Source: Citrobacter koseri ATCC BAA-895 (GTDB lineage Bacteria; Pseudomonadota; Gammaproteobacteria; Enterobacterales; Enterobacteriaceae). From it: a stretch of DNA of 64,000 nucleotides. This document shows, piece by piece, positions 1 to 8,611 of the stretch. The stretch is from assembly GCF_000018045.1 (NCBI RefSeq), contig NC_009792.1:4656463-4720462 (forward strand). Direction: 5' to 3'. Each line of letters begins with the position of its first letter. Position 1 is the stretch's first letter. The position numbers were made by a program, and so were the translations under genes. A model generated the notes under the pieces. It did not search any database, was not told the origin of the DNA, and worked only from the letters and a program-made list of their open reading frames with translations.

Positions 1-1
1 T

Positions 2-277
2 GAAGGTACTGAAGTCAAAGCAATTGCGGACGGCAGGGTGATTCTGGCGGACTGGTTGCAGGGCTACGGTCTGGTCGTCGTCGTGGAGCACGGTAAAGGC
101 GATATGAGCCTTTATGGGTATAACCAGAGCGCACTGGTCAGCGTTGGCACACAGGTTCGCGCAGGCCAGCCTATTGCGCTTGTAGGCAGCAGCGGCGGTC
201 AGGGCCGACCGTCACTCTATTTCGAAATTCGTCGCCAGGGTCAGGCCGTCAATCCACAGCCGTGGTTGGGAAGATAA
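2..277 (+). CDS. envC: EnvC, murein hydrolase activator (3' end only)
   Basis: The window opens inside this gene; the frame is open from base 2 to the TAA at 275-277. The visible 91 residues are the end of a LytM/M23 domain (GTEVKAIADGRV, the G-rich VGSSGGQGRPSLYFEIR segment, terminal NPQPWLGR). EnvC is a periplasmic divisome factor that activates the amidases AmiA and AmiB. In active M23 peptidases the last strand carries HxxF/HFE-type metal ligands; here it reads LYFEI, in keeping with EnvC being a degenerate, non-catalytic LytM protein. yibQ begins three bases after the stop, so the two are probably co-transcribed. Confidence 0.95.
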   Translation, partial: EGTEVKAIADGRVILADWLQGYGLVVVVEHGKGDMSLYGYNQSALVSVGTQVRAGQPIALVGSSGGQGRPSLYFEIRRQGQAVNPQPWLGR

Positions 278-280
278 GTT

Positions 281-1246
281 TTGCCTCACTTTCGTCGCAC
301 AATACTCTCACTCGCCAGCCTGCTGGCATTCGCCTCCCCTGTTTTTGCTGGCAAACTCGCCATCGTAATCGACGATTTTGGTTATCGTCCGCACAATGAA
401 AATCAGGTGCTGGCGATGCCGTCCGCCCTCTCCGTTGCCGTCCTGCCCAATGCCCCACATGCCCGTGAAATGGCAACCAAAGCGCACAACAGCGGGCATG
501 AGGTGCTGATCCATCTGCCGATGGCGCCGCTGAGCAAGCAGCCGCTGGAGAAAGATACGCTGCGCCCGGAGATGAGCAGCGACGAAATTGAACGCATTAT
601 TCGCGATGCGGTGAATAAGGTGCCGTATGCCGTGGGTCTCAACAACCACATGGGCAGCGCGATGACCTCCAGCCTGTTTGGCATGCAAAAAGTGATGCAG
701 GCGCTGGAGCGTTATAATCTTTACTTCCTCGACAGCATGACCATTGGCAACAGTCAGGCGATGCGTGCCGCCTCCGGGACGGGCGTGAAGGTGATTAAGC
801 GCAAAGTGTTCCTTGATGATACGCAGAACGAAGCGGATATTCGTCGCCAGTTTAATCGCGCCATTGAGTTAGCCCGTCGCAACGGGTCCGCTATCGCGAT
901 TGGGCACCCGCATCCATCAACGGTGCGAGTCCTTCAGCAGATGGTCTATAACCTGCCTGCGGATATTACGCTGGTGCGTCCGAGCAGCCTGCTCAACGAG
1001 CCGCAGACAGATACCTCTACGCCAAATCTGACGCCGCCGAAAAACGGTACGCCGGATTCGCCGCGAAATCCGTTCCGCGGCGTGAAGGTGTGTAAATCGA
1101 AGAAACCGTTAGAACCTGTCTACGCCAGCCGGTTCTTTAGCGTGTTAAGCGAAAGCATTACGCAGAGCACGATGGTGAACTACTTCCGGCATCAGTGGCA
1201 AGGCTGGGGCAAGATCGCTGCCCCCCAGAACGCTAACGCGGATTAA
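281..1246 (+). CDS. yibQ: YibQ, divergent polysaccharide deacetylase family protein
   Basis: 321 residues, start TTG at 281 placed directly after the envC stop; no ATG nearby gives the expected N-terminus. Residues 1-23 form a signal peptide (hydrophobic core, cleavage after PVFA), so the protein is periplasmic. The body is the NodB-like divergent polysaccharide deacetylase fold: IVIDDFGY near residue 30 (metal-binding Asp pair), HLPMAP, NNHMGS and IGHPHPST motifs. The tail (from about 240) is Pro-rich, then conserved. The substrate is not established; neighbourhood with envC suggests a cell-wall role, which is inference. Its 3' end overlaps the convergent waaH by 14 bases. Confidence 0.93.
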   Translation: MPHFRRTILSLASLLAFASPVFAGKLAIVIDDFGYRPHNENQVLAMPSALSVAVLPNAPHAREMATKAHNSGHEVLIHLPMAPLSKQPLEKDTLRPEMSSDEIERIIRDAVNKVPYAVGLNNHMGSAMTSSLFGMQKVMQALERYNLYFLDSMTIGNSQAMRAASGTGVKVIKRKVFLDDTQNEADIRRQFNRAIELARRNGSAIAIGHPHPSTVRVLQQMVYNLPADITLVRPSSLLNEPQTDTSTPNLTPPKNGTPDSPRNPFRGVKVCKSKKPLEPVYASRFFSVLSESITQSTMVNYFRHQWQGWGKIAAPQNANAD

Positions 1247-2267
1247 TCGCTTTACGGGCAACGCGGTGGTGCGAGGCCGTTTTATCACGCCACCGGTATA
1301 ACCGACCCGACCACAACAGCGCCTGATAAGCCGCCTTCGCGCTTCGTATGTTAAGCATCATGCGCTTATACATGCCGGAGGCAAATATTTCGGCGATCAT
1401 CCGCTGGCGAATAAGCGTGTCCTGCTCCTTACGCACCGCATGACACACCCGCAGCGCTTCCCAGGTAATTTGTTGCTTAAATTCAGGATAGACGGGAATG
1501 CGATCCGCATAATCACTATTCAACTTTTCTAATAAACGCGTGATTTTAATGTAGTGTCGCTGGTAATGCAGATTACGCTCACCTTGTCGTTTCAGGCGGC
1601 TAACAGACTGATCGTGAAGAAAATATTTATACAACACCTGTTCGGTATAGCGTACGCGCGTGGCATTGAACATCACTTCCGTGGTCCACAGGATATCCTG
1701 ATGATGTAATCCTGGAACAAAGCTAATCGCGTGTTTTTCAATAAGGGCGCGCCGATAAACGCCCATCCAGACAACATGCGTCCAGCGGCGTGAAGCCAGC
1801 CCCATACGCAGCCAGTCCGGGCCGGTTAATACCCCTGTCGACCGAATGCGATCCGTGGGAATGGATGGCCAGGTATGCCCCGTCTCAAGAATGCACCAGT
1901 CTGCATTACACTGCGCCACATCCAGGTCATCCTGTAGCGCCATGGTCATCAGCGTTTCATACATGTTCGGATACACCAAATCATCGGCATCGACAAAAGC
2001 AACGTAGTCGCCGGTCGCCGCGGCCAACCCCCGGTTGCGGGCCACGGACGCGCCTGCATTATCCTGATGCAACAGGTGAACATGTGAATGGGTATCGGCA
2101 AAATGCCTTGCGATATCAACGGAGTTGTCGGTAGACCCGTCGTTAACAATGATGATCTCCAGCGCATTCCATGTTTGTGCAATCAAAGATTCCATGCATG
2201 CCTGGAAGCTATTACCCGCATTGTATAACGGAATAATAACACTCAGTGTACTTGTGCTGCTTTTCAT
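1233..2267 (-). CDS. waaH: WaaH (YibD), LPS core glucuronosyltransferase
   Basis: 344 residues, the same length as E. coli YibD/WaaH and clearly alike throughout. GT2 family with SVIIPLYNAG at the N-terminus, NDGSTD and the metal-binding DADD near residue 95. WaaH transfers glucuronic acid to heptose III of the LPS inner core under inducing conditions, at the cytoplasmic face of the inner membrane. Heptose III itself is added by WaaQ, encoded about 8.6 kb away in this window. Upstream lies a PmrA-type direct repeat (2317-2333), which fits the known BasR/PmrA control of yibD. The gene is divergent from the waaY-type kinase. Confidence 0.93.
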   Translation of the reverse strand: MKSSTSTLSVIIPLYNAGNSFQACMESLIAQTWNALEIIIVNDGSTDNSVDIARHFADTHSHVHLLHQDNAGASVARNRGLAAATGDYVAFVDADDLVYPNMYETLMTMALQDDLDVAQCNADWCILETGHTWPSIPTDRIRSTGVLTGPDWLRMGLASRRWTHVVWMGVYRRALIEKHAISFVPGLHHQDILWTTEVMFNATRVRYTEQVLYKYFLHDQSVSRLKRQGERNLHYQRHYIKITRLLEKLNSDYADRIPVYPEFKQQITWEALRVCHAVRKEQDTLIRQRMIAEIFASGMYKRMMLNIRSAKAAYQALLWSGRLYRWRDKTASHHRVARKAINPR

Positions 2268-2316
2268 AGAATGGCCCGTCAGTCTTTAATACATTGGCCC
2301 TTTCTACCGTGCTTTC

Positions 2317-2333
2317 ATTAAGAAATTATTAAG
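2317..2333 (-). promoter_or_regulatory. PmrA/BasR box upstream of waaH
   Basis: Read on the minus strand this is CTTAAT, five bases, CTTAAT: a perfect direct repeat of the PmrA half-site with the standard 5-bp spacer. It ends 50 bp upstream of the waaH ATG, oriented toward waaH. yibD is a recognised PmrA/BasR target in E. coli and Salmonella. A good -10 is not obvious between box and start; TAGAAA or TATTAA are weak candidates. Confidence 0.75.
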
Positions 2334-2446
2334 TCCAGTGGAGATGATGGTTAAGGCGCACAAAACACCCTACAGATGAGAAGCCTCACCATGTATACTA
2401 CGCCTTCGTATTATACGTATTTAGAATACTTATCTTGAGGGAAGTG

Positions 2447-3133
2447 ATGACCATCAGTAAGACACATGAAAAGGGCTATACGGTCTATTACAAAGAGGAA
2501 AATAAAGACCTTAAGTCCCTGATGGATAAGTATATGAATAACGAAATCAGTGGCAAACCGCTGAACAGCGGCAACGAATTCCGCAGCGTAGAACTTGTTA
2601 AATACCAGTCACGGAAGTTCATCATCAAAAACGATCGCGAAATAGACCCACGATTTGAGAAAAAGATTCAGAATTTTCTCTCCGGGCCTTTTTATTCTCA
2701 GCTGATCCAAAAACTGGACAGCCTGGCGCCACAAGTGCGTGCCTGTACCGCCGATCTCTACTGTGTGGCCGAGAAAACACGTTTTCGCCAGTGCTATGAT
2801 GTGTATACCCTTCATGAATATATTGAAGGGGAGCCATTAAATGATATTAATGAAAGCAATAAAGAAGATATTAAGGCGTGTATTCAGCAACTGCACCGGG
2901 CAGGTCTGGCCTCCAATGATATTCATGCCGGAAACTTTATCCGCACACCTTCCGGGGAATTGCGCATCATCGACTTATCCTGCAAAGGAAGTCTGAAAAT
3001 TTGCCAGGCAAATGATATTTTAGTATTACAAAATAAATACCATATGAATATTGAAGGTCAGGGTCTGGTTTATAAACTTATTCAGCTTAAAGAGAAATTC
3101 AGACGCTTATCCCGCAAGATGCGCGGAAAATAA
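2447..3133 (+). CDS. waaY: WaaY-type LPS core heptose II kinase
   Basis: 228 residues from ATG 2447, chosen because GAGG at 2437-2440 is a well-placed ribosome site; an in-frame TTG at 2435 would add four residues. The kinase-like core is visible: SNDIHAGNF (catalytic Asp and Asn) near residue 168 and RIIDLS (metal-binding Asp) just after. Length and motifs match RfaY/WaaY, which phosphorylates heptose II of the inner core after WaaP and WaaQ have acted. In E. coli and Salmonella waaY sits inside the waaQ operon; here it stands alone, divergent from waaH. The protein is distant from E. coli WaaY, so a related core kinase cannot be excluded. Confidence 0.8.
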   Translation: MTISKTHEKGYTVYYKEENKDLKSLMDKYMNNEISGKPLNSGNEFRSVELVKYQSRKFIIKNDREIDPRFEKKIQNFLSGPFYSQLIQKLDSLAPQVRACTADLYCVAEKTRFRQCYDVYTLHEYIEGEPLNDINESNKEDIKACIQQLHRAGLASNDIHAGNFIRTPSGELRIIDLSCKGSLKICQANDILVLQNKYHMNIEGQGLVYKLIQLKEKFRRLSRKMRGK

Positions 3134-3147
3134 AAACGCCATTTTAC

Positions 3148-3171
3148 GGCCAGGTTCGGGAAAACCTGGCC
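3148..3171. terminator. Shared stem-loop between waaY and tdh
   Basis: A perfect 9-bp stem (GGCCAGGTT/AACCTGGCC) with a 6-base loop lies between the convergent ends of waaY and tdh. Neither side has a strong T-run (GTTTTTA follows after about ten bases on the minus strand), so this is a plausible but not classical bidirectional terminator. Confidence 0.55.
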
Positions 3172-3186
3172 GCCAGCAGGATGCTG

Positions 3187-4212
3187 TCAGTCCCAGCTCA
3201 GAATCACTTTTCCTGACTGGCCTGAACGCATCGCATCAAAGCCTTTCTGGAACTCATCAATGGAGAAACGGTGGGTGATGATCGGAGACAGATCCAGGCC
3301 AGACTGAATCAGCGCCGCCATCTTATACCAGGTTTCAAACATCTCACGACCGTAAATACCTTTAATAAACAGCCCTTTGAAGATCACCTTCGTCCAGTCG
3401 ATAGACATATCTGAAGGTGGAATCCCCAGCATCGCGATACGACCGCCGTGGTTCATGGTATCCAGCATGGCGCGAAACGCAGGCGGCGCACCGGACATCT
3501 CCAGGCCGACATCAAACCCTTCAGTCATGCCCAGATTAGCCATCACGTCGGTCAGGTTCTCTTTCGCAACGTTCACCGTGTGGATGATGCCCATTTTACG
3601 CGCCAGTTCCAGACGGTACTCATTCACATCCGTGATCACGACATGACGCGCGCCCACATGTTTCGCTACCGCCGCCGCCATGATGCCGATCGGGCCGGCA
3701 CCGGAAACCAGCACATCTTCACCGACCAGATCGAACGACAGCGCCGTGTGTACGGCATTGCCGAAGGGGTCGAAGATAGAGGCTAAATCATCGGAGATGT
3801 TATCCGGGATCTTAAAGGCGTTAAACGCCGGAAGTACCAGATATTCCGCAAAACAACCGGGACGGTTAACACCGACACCCAGAGTATTGCGGCACAAATG
3901 CGTACGGCCACCGCGACAGTTACGACAATGGCCGCAGGTAATATGGCCTTCGCCGGAAACGCGATCGCCAATCCTGAAGCCTTTAACTTCCTGACCGATA
4001 CCGACCACCTCGCCGACATATTCATGCCCTACCACCATCGGAACCGGGATGGTTTTTTGCGACCATTCATCCCAGTTATAGATGTGAACGTCAGTGCCGC
4101 AGATGGCTGTTTTACGGATTTTAATCAGCAGATCGTTATGCCCGACTTCCGGTACCGGAACGTCAGTCATCCAGATGCCCTCTTCCGCTTTCAGTTTGGA
4201 TAACGCTTTCAT
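3187..4212 (-). CDS. tdh: L-threonine 3-dehydrogenase
   Basis: 341 residues, identical in length to E. coli Tdh. Zinc-dependent medium-chain dehydrogenase: catalytic-zinc Cys in AICGTDVH near residue 38, GHE near 63, structural-zinc cysteines in [15 protein letters not shown] around 96-107, and the NAD-binding GAGPIG near residue 170. It oxidises threonine to 2-amino-3-ketobutyrate in the cytoplasm, the substrate of Kbl encoded immediately upstream. The pair forms a kbl-tdh operon with a 9-base gap. Confidence 0.98.
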
Positions 4213-4221
4213 CTCACATCC

Positions 4222-5418
4222 TCAGGCAATAACGCCCAGTTGTTTACCAATACGTGTGAACGCCTCAACCGCACGCGTGATTTGCTCAGGGGTATGCGCC
4301 GCAGACATCTGGGTACGAATACGCGCCTGACCTTTCGGAACAACCGGATAGAAGAATCCGGTCACGTAAATCCCCTCTTTTTGCAGTTCGCGGGCAAATT
4401 GCTGCGCAACCACCGCATCACCCAGCATCACTGGAATAATAGCGTGATCGGCGCCAGCCAGCGTGAAGCCCGCAGCGGACATTTGCTCACGGAACTGACG
4501 CGCATTCGCCCACAGGCGATCGCGCAGTTCGCTCCCCGCCTCAACCATCTCCAGCACTTTAAGGGAGGCCGCCACAATGGCAGGCGCCAGGGAATTCGAG
4601 AACAGATACGGACGGGAACGCTGACGCAGCCACTCCACCACCTCTTTACGCGCCGCCGTATAACCGCCAGATGCCCCACCCAGCGCTTTGCCTAACGTAC
4701 CGGTAATGATGTCCACGCGTCCCATTACGTCACAGTATTCGTGAGAACCGCGACCGTTCTCCCCGACAAAACCGACAGCATGGGAGTCATCAACCATCAC
4801 CAGCGCGCCGTAAATGTCTGCCAGGTCACAGACGCCTTTCAGGTTAGCGATAACGCCGTCCATCGAGAACACGCCGTCGGTGGCGATCAGCACATGACGA
4901 GCGCCAGCTTCACGAGCCTCTTTCAGACGCGCTTCCAGCTCCTGCATATCGTTGTTGGCATAGCGAAAACGCTTCGCTTTACACAGACGAACGCCATCAA
5001 TAATCGAGGCGTGGTTTAACGCATCCGAGATAATCGCATCTTCTGCGCCCAGCAGGGTTTCGAACAAGCCGCCGTTGGCGTCGAAGCAGGAAGAGTACAG
5101 AATAGCGTCTTCCATACCGAGGAAGTCCGCCAGTTTTTGCTCCAGCTGTTTATGACTGTCCTGAGTGCCGCAGATAAAGCGCACTGAAGCCATGCCAAAC
5201 CCGTGAGAATCCATTCCCGCTTTTGCTGCCGCAATCAGTTCGGGATGGTTAGCCAGCCCCAGATAGTTGTTGGCGCAAAAGTTGATGACGTGGCTTCCGT
5301 CTGCCACGGTGATGTCCGCCTGCTGCGCAGACGTGATAATGCGCTCTTCTTTAAACAATCCTTCCGCACGGGCGGTTTCCAGATCGTTGGTTAACTGCTT
5401 ATAAAAATCCCCACGCAT
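4222..5418 (-). CDS. kbl: 2-amino-3-ketobutyrate CoA ligase
   Basis: 398 residues, the E. coli length. Fold-type I PLP enzyme of the alpha-oxoamine synthase family; DDSHAVGF supplies the pyridine-nitrogen Asp and [10 protein letters not shown] near residue 244 carries the PLP lysine. It cleaves 2-amino-3-ketobutyrate with CoA to glycine and acetyl-CoA, completing threonine breakdown begun by Tdh. It is the first gene of the kbl-tdh operon, with GGAG a few bases before the ATG. In E. coli this operon is under Lrp control; I could not identify such a site here. Confidence 0.98.
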   Translation of the reverse strand: MRGDFYKQLTNDLETARAEGLFKEERIITSAQQADITVADGSHVINFCANNYLGLANHPELIAAAKAGMDSHGFGMASVRFICGTQDSHKQLEQKLADFLGMEDAILYSSCFDANGGLFETLLGAEDAIISDALNHASIIDGVRLCKAKRFRYANNDMQELEARLKEAREAGARHVLIATDGVFSMDGVIANLKGVCDLADIYGALVMVDDSHAVGFVGENGRGSHEYCDVMGRVDIITGTLGKALGGASGGYTAARKEVVEWLRQRSRPYLFSNSLAPAIVAASLKVLEMVEAGSELRDRLWANARQFREQMSAAGFTLAGADHAIIPVMLGDAVVAQQFARELQKEGIYVTGFFYPVVPKGQARIRTQMSAAHTPEQITRAVEAFTRIGKQLGVIA

Positions 5419-5569
5419 TGCGATTCTCCAGACCAGGCAAATTTCAGCACATATTACCCAAAGCTATACATTGATACGAGATGACGCATCATCACTTCTT
5501 GAAAATGCAGCATAAATCACGCGTACCCGCACAGCTTATCGGTGAATGGCTGAAGCCTGGGCCGTGTAG

Positions 5570-5578
5570 TGATATGAT
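5570..5578 (+). promoter_or_regulatory. Candidate extended -10 promoter of the hldD operon
   Basis: TG-A-TATGAT forms an extended -10 element 56 bp upstream of hldD; the -35 (about 5550-5555, CTGAAG) is weak, as is common with extended -10 promoters. E. coli hldD also has a heat-shock promoter; a CTTGAAA at 5498-5504 resembles a sigma32 -35 but has no good CCCCAT partner. Confidence 0.45.
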
Positions 5579-5633
5579 AAGAAGTATTCGTGTCTGAGAT
5601 TGTCTCTGACTCCATAATTCGAAGGTTACAGTT

Positions 5634-6566
5634 ATGATCATCGTTACCGGCGGCGCGGGCTTTATCGGCAGCAACATCGTTAAGTCCCTGAATGATAAAG
5701 GCATCACCGATATTCTGGTGGTAGACAACCTGAAAGACGGCACCAAGTTCGTCAACCTGGTGGACCTGAATATTGCTGACTATATGGATAAGGAAGACTT
5801 CCTGATCCAGATTATGGCCGGAGAAGAGTTCGGCGATATCGAAGCTGTTTTCCACGAAGGCGCCTGCTCTTCCACCACCGAGTGGGACGGCAAGTATATG
5901 ATGGACAACAACTATCAATACTCCAAAGAGCTGCTGCACTACTGCCTGGAACGTGACATTCCGTTCCTGTATGCCTCCTCTGCGGCAACTTACGGCGGTC
6001 GCACCTCTGACTTCATTGAGTCTCGTGAATATGAGAAACCGCTAAACGTTTACGGCTACTCTAAATTCCTGTTCGACGAGTATGTACGCCAGATCCTGCC
6101 TGAAGCCAGCTCGCAGATTGTGGGTTTCCGCTATTTCAACGTTTACGGACCGCGTGAAGGCCATAAAGGCAGCATGGCGAGCGTCGCTTTCCATCTGAAT
6201 ACTCAGCTCAACAACGGTGAAACGCCGAAACTGTTTGAAGGCAGCGAAAACTTCAAACGCGATTTTGTCTACGTCGGCGACGTGGCTGATGTAAACCTGT
6301 GGTTCTGGGAAAACGGCGTGTCCGGCATCTTTAACCTGGGCACCGGGCGCGCGGAATCCTTCCAGGCCGTGGCGGATGCCGCGCTGGCTTATCACAAGAA
6401 AAGCGACCTTGAGTACATTCCGTTCCCGGAAAAACTGAAAGGCCGTTACCAGGCGTTCACGCAGGCGGATCTGACCAATCTGCGCGCCGCAGGCTATGAC
6501 AAACCGTTCAAGACCGTTGCCGAAGGCGTAACGGAGTATATGGCCTGGCTGAATCGCGACGCGTAA
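5634..6566 (+). CDS. hldD: ADP-L-glycero-D-manno-heptose 6-epimerase
   Basis: 310 residues, the E. coli HldD (RfaD/GmhD) length. Extended SDR epimerase: NAD(P)-binding GGAGFIGSN at residues 6-14 and catalytic YGYSK around residues 140-144. It converts ADP-D-glycero-D-manno-heptose to the L,D form, the donor used by WaaC, WaaF and WaaQ. First gene of a rightward operon; waaF follows 8 bases after the stop. Having the precursor enzyme and all three heptosyltransferases in one transcript is specific to this locus. Confidence 0.98.
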   Translation: MIIVTGGAGFIGSNIVKSLNDKGITDILVVDNLKDGTKFVNLVDLNIADYMDKEDFLIQIMAGEEFGDIEAVFHEGACSSTTEWDGKYMMDNNYQYSKELLHYCLERDIPFLYASSAATYGGRTSDFIESREYEKPLNVYGYSKFLFDEYVRQILPEASSQIVGFRYFNVYGPREGHKGSMASVAFHLNTQLNNGETPKLFEGSENFKRDFVYVGDVADVNLWFWENGVSGIFNLGTGRAESFQAVADAALAYHKKSDLEYIPFPEKLKGRYQAFTQADLTNLRAAGYDKPFKTVAEGVTEYMAWLNRDA

Positions 6567-6574
6567 GAAGAAAC

Positions 6575-7621
6575 ATGAAAATACTGGTGATTGGTCCGTC
6601 CTGGGTAGGCGACATGATGATGTCGCAAAGTCTCTATCGCACGCTCAAGGCGCGCTATCCCCAGGCGATAATCGACGTGATGGCGCCCGCGTGGTGCCGC
6701 CCGTTATTGTCGCGTATGCCGGAGGTCAACGACGCGATCCCCATGCCGCTTGGCCACGGGGCGCTGGAAATTGGCGAGCGGCGCAAGCTCGGTCATCGTC
6801 TGCGTGAAAAGCGCTATGACCGCGCCTATGTTCTGCCGAATTCGTTTAAATCCGCACTCGTTCCTTTCTTTGCCGGCATTCCGCATCGCACCGGCTGGCG
6901 CGGCGAGATGCGCTACGGCCTGCTCAACGACGCGCGCGTGTTAGATAAAGAGGCCTGGCCATTAATGGTGGAACGCTATGTGGCACTGGCCTACGACAAA
7001 GGCGTTATGCGTACTGCCCAGGATCTGCCGCAGCCTCTGTTATGGCCGCAGCTACAGGTGAGCGAGGGCGAAAAGTCCCTCATCTGCAACGAATTTTCTC
7101 TTTCCGCTGAACGTCCGATGATCGGTTTTTGCCCCGGCGCGGAATTTGGCCCGGCGAAACGCTGGCCGCATTATCACTATGCGGAACTGGCAAAGCAGCT
7201 CATCGATGAAGGCCACCAGATCGTCTTGTTTGGCTCAGCAAAAGATCATGACGCCGGAAATGAAATTCTGGCTACACTGAATACTGAGCAGCAGGTCTGG
7301 TGCCGCAACCTGGCGGGAGAAACGCAGCTGGAACAAGCTGTTATCCTTCTATCCGCCTGCAAAGCCGTTGTTACGAATGACTCTGGTTTAATGCATGTCG
7401 CCGCTGCGCTGAACCGTCCGCTGGTCGCGCTGTACGGCCCCAGCAGCCCGGACTTTACTCCCCCACTTTCGCATAAAGCGCGGGTTATCCGTCTGATTAC
7501 GGGTTATCACAAGGTGCGCAAAGGGGATGCTGCGGAAGGGTATCATCAGAGCCTGATTGACATCACGCCGACGCGTGTCCTGGAAGAACTCAATAGTCTG
7601 TTATTACAAGAGGAAGCCTGA
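6575..7621 (+). CDS. waaF: LPS heptosyltransferase II
   Basis: 348 residues, as in E. coli. GT9 family, two Rossmann-like halves: N-terminal MKILVIGPSWVGDMMMSQS loop and C-terminal donor-site motifs (CPGAEFGPAKRWP near 190; TNDSGLMHVAAAL near 265, with the conserved DSGxxH). It adds heptose II to heptose I of the inner core at the cytoplasmic face of the inner membrane. Spaced by only 3 bases from waaC, indicating translational coupling. Confidence 0.98.
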   Translation: MKILVIGPSWVGDMMMSQSLYRTLKARYPQAIIDVMAPAWCRPLLSRMPEVNDAIPMPLGHGALEIGERRKLGHRLREKRYDRAYVLPNSFKSALVPFFAGIPHRTGWRGEMRYGLLNDARVLDKEAWPLMVERYVALAYDKGVMRTAQDLPQPLLWPQLQVSEGEKSLICNEFSLSAERPMIGFCPGAEFGPAKRWPHYHYAELAKQLIDEGHQIVLFGSAKDHDAGNEILATLNTEQQVWCRNLAGETQLEQAVILLSACKAVVTNDSGLMHVAAALNRPLVALYGPSSPDFTPPLSHKARVIRLITGYHKVRKGDAAEGYHQSLIDITPTRVLEELNSLLLQEEA

Positions 7622-7624
7622 CGG

Positions 7625-8593
7625 ATGCGGGTTCTGATAGTCAAAACATCATCAATGGGGGATGTGTTACACACATTGCCCGCACTGACTGACGCACAGC
7701 AAGTCATCCCGGGTATTCAGTTTGATTGGGTGGTAGAAGAAGGATTCGCGCAAATTCCATCCTGGCACGATGCTGTCGATCGCGTGATTCCCGTCGCTAT
7801 TCGCCGTTGGCGTAAGGCCTGGTTTTCCGCGCCCATCAAAGCTGAACGTAAAGCCTTTCGCGATGCCGTACAGGCACAGCAATACGATGCGATTATTGAT
7901 GCCCAGGGGCTGGTAAAAAGCGCGGCGCTGGTCACAAGACTGGGACGCGGCGTAAAGCACGGCATGGACTGGAGTACGGCCCGGGAGCCCCTGGCCAGCC
8001 TGTTTTACAACCAAAAGCATCACATCGCTAAAGCGCAGCATGCCGTTGAACGCACCCGCGAGCTGTTCGCCAAAAGCCTGGGGTACAGCAAGCCACAGTC
8101 CCAGGGCGATTATGCGATTGCGCAACATTTCCTGAGCAATCTGAATGCAGACGCAGGGCAATATGCGGTATTTTTACACGCGACTACCCGAGACGATAAG
8201 CACTGGCCAGAAGCAAACTGGCGAGATCTGATCGGCCAACTGCGTGATGCGGGTGTACGCATTAAGCTGCCCTGGGGTGCGCCCCATGAAGAAGCACGGG
8301 CAAAAAGATTAGCGGAAGGATTTGATTATGTGGATGTTTTACCACGAATGAGTCTGGAAGAGGTCGCACGCGAGTTGGCGGGGGCAAAATTTGTAGTGTC
8401 CGTTGATACCGGGCTTAGCCATTTAACCGCCGCCCTTGATCGACCTAATATCACGCTGTATGGCCCGACCGATCCGGGACTGATTGGGGGATATGGGAAG
8501 AATCAGTGCGCGCAAAAGAGTCATTCAGGGAAGATGTCAACTCTGAGTGCGGATGCCGTCAAAGTATCATTGCTTGATTTTAATTTGCTATAA
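7625..8593 (+). CDS. waaC: LPS heptosyltransferase I
   Basis: 322 residues; E. coli WaaC has about the same. GT9 family: MRVLIVKTSSMGDVLHTLPAL at the N-terminus (acceptor loop with the conserved Asp), HATTRDDKHWPE near 188 and VSVDTGLSHLTAAL near 260. It transfers the first heptose onto the Kdo2-lipid A made by WaaA. The gene ends in an AT-rich junction 18 bases before waaL. Confidence 0.98.
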   Translation: MRVLIVKTSSMGDVLHTLPALTDAQQVIPGIQFDWVVEEGFAQIPSWHDAVDRVIPVAIRRWRKAWFSAPIKAERKAFRDAVQAQQYDAIIDAQGLVKSAALVTRLGRGVKHGMDWSTAREPLASLFYNQKHHIAKAQHAVERTRELFAKSLGYSKPQSQGDYAIAQHFLSNLNADAGQYAVFLHATTRDDKHWPEANWRDLIGQLRDAGVRIKLPWGAPHEEARAKRLAEGFDYVDVLPRMSLEEVARELAGAKFVVSVDTGLSHLTAALDRPNITLYGPTDPGLIGGYGKNQCAQKSHSGKMSTLSADAVKVSLLDFNLL

Positions 8594-8611
8594 CTTTTAA
8601 AGAGATTAATC

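Noticed and set aside
5498..5530. Possible sigma32 promoter of hldD (CTTGAAA at 5498-5504)
   Set aside because: No CCCCAT-like -10 at 13-15 bp; only ACCCGC about 20 bases away, so not supported strongly enough to list.
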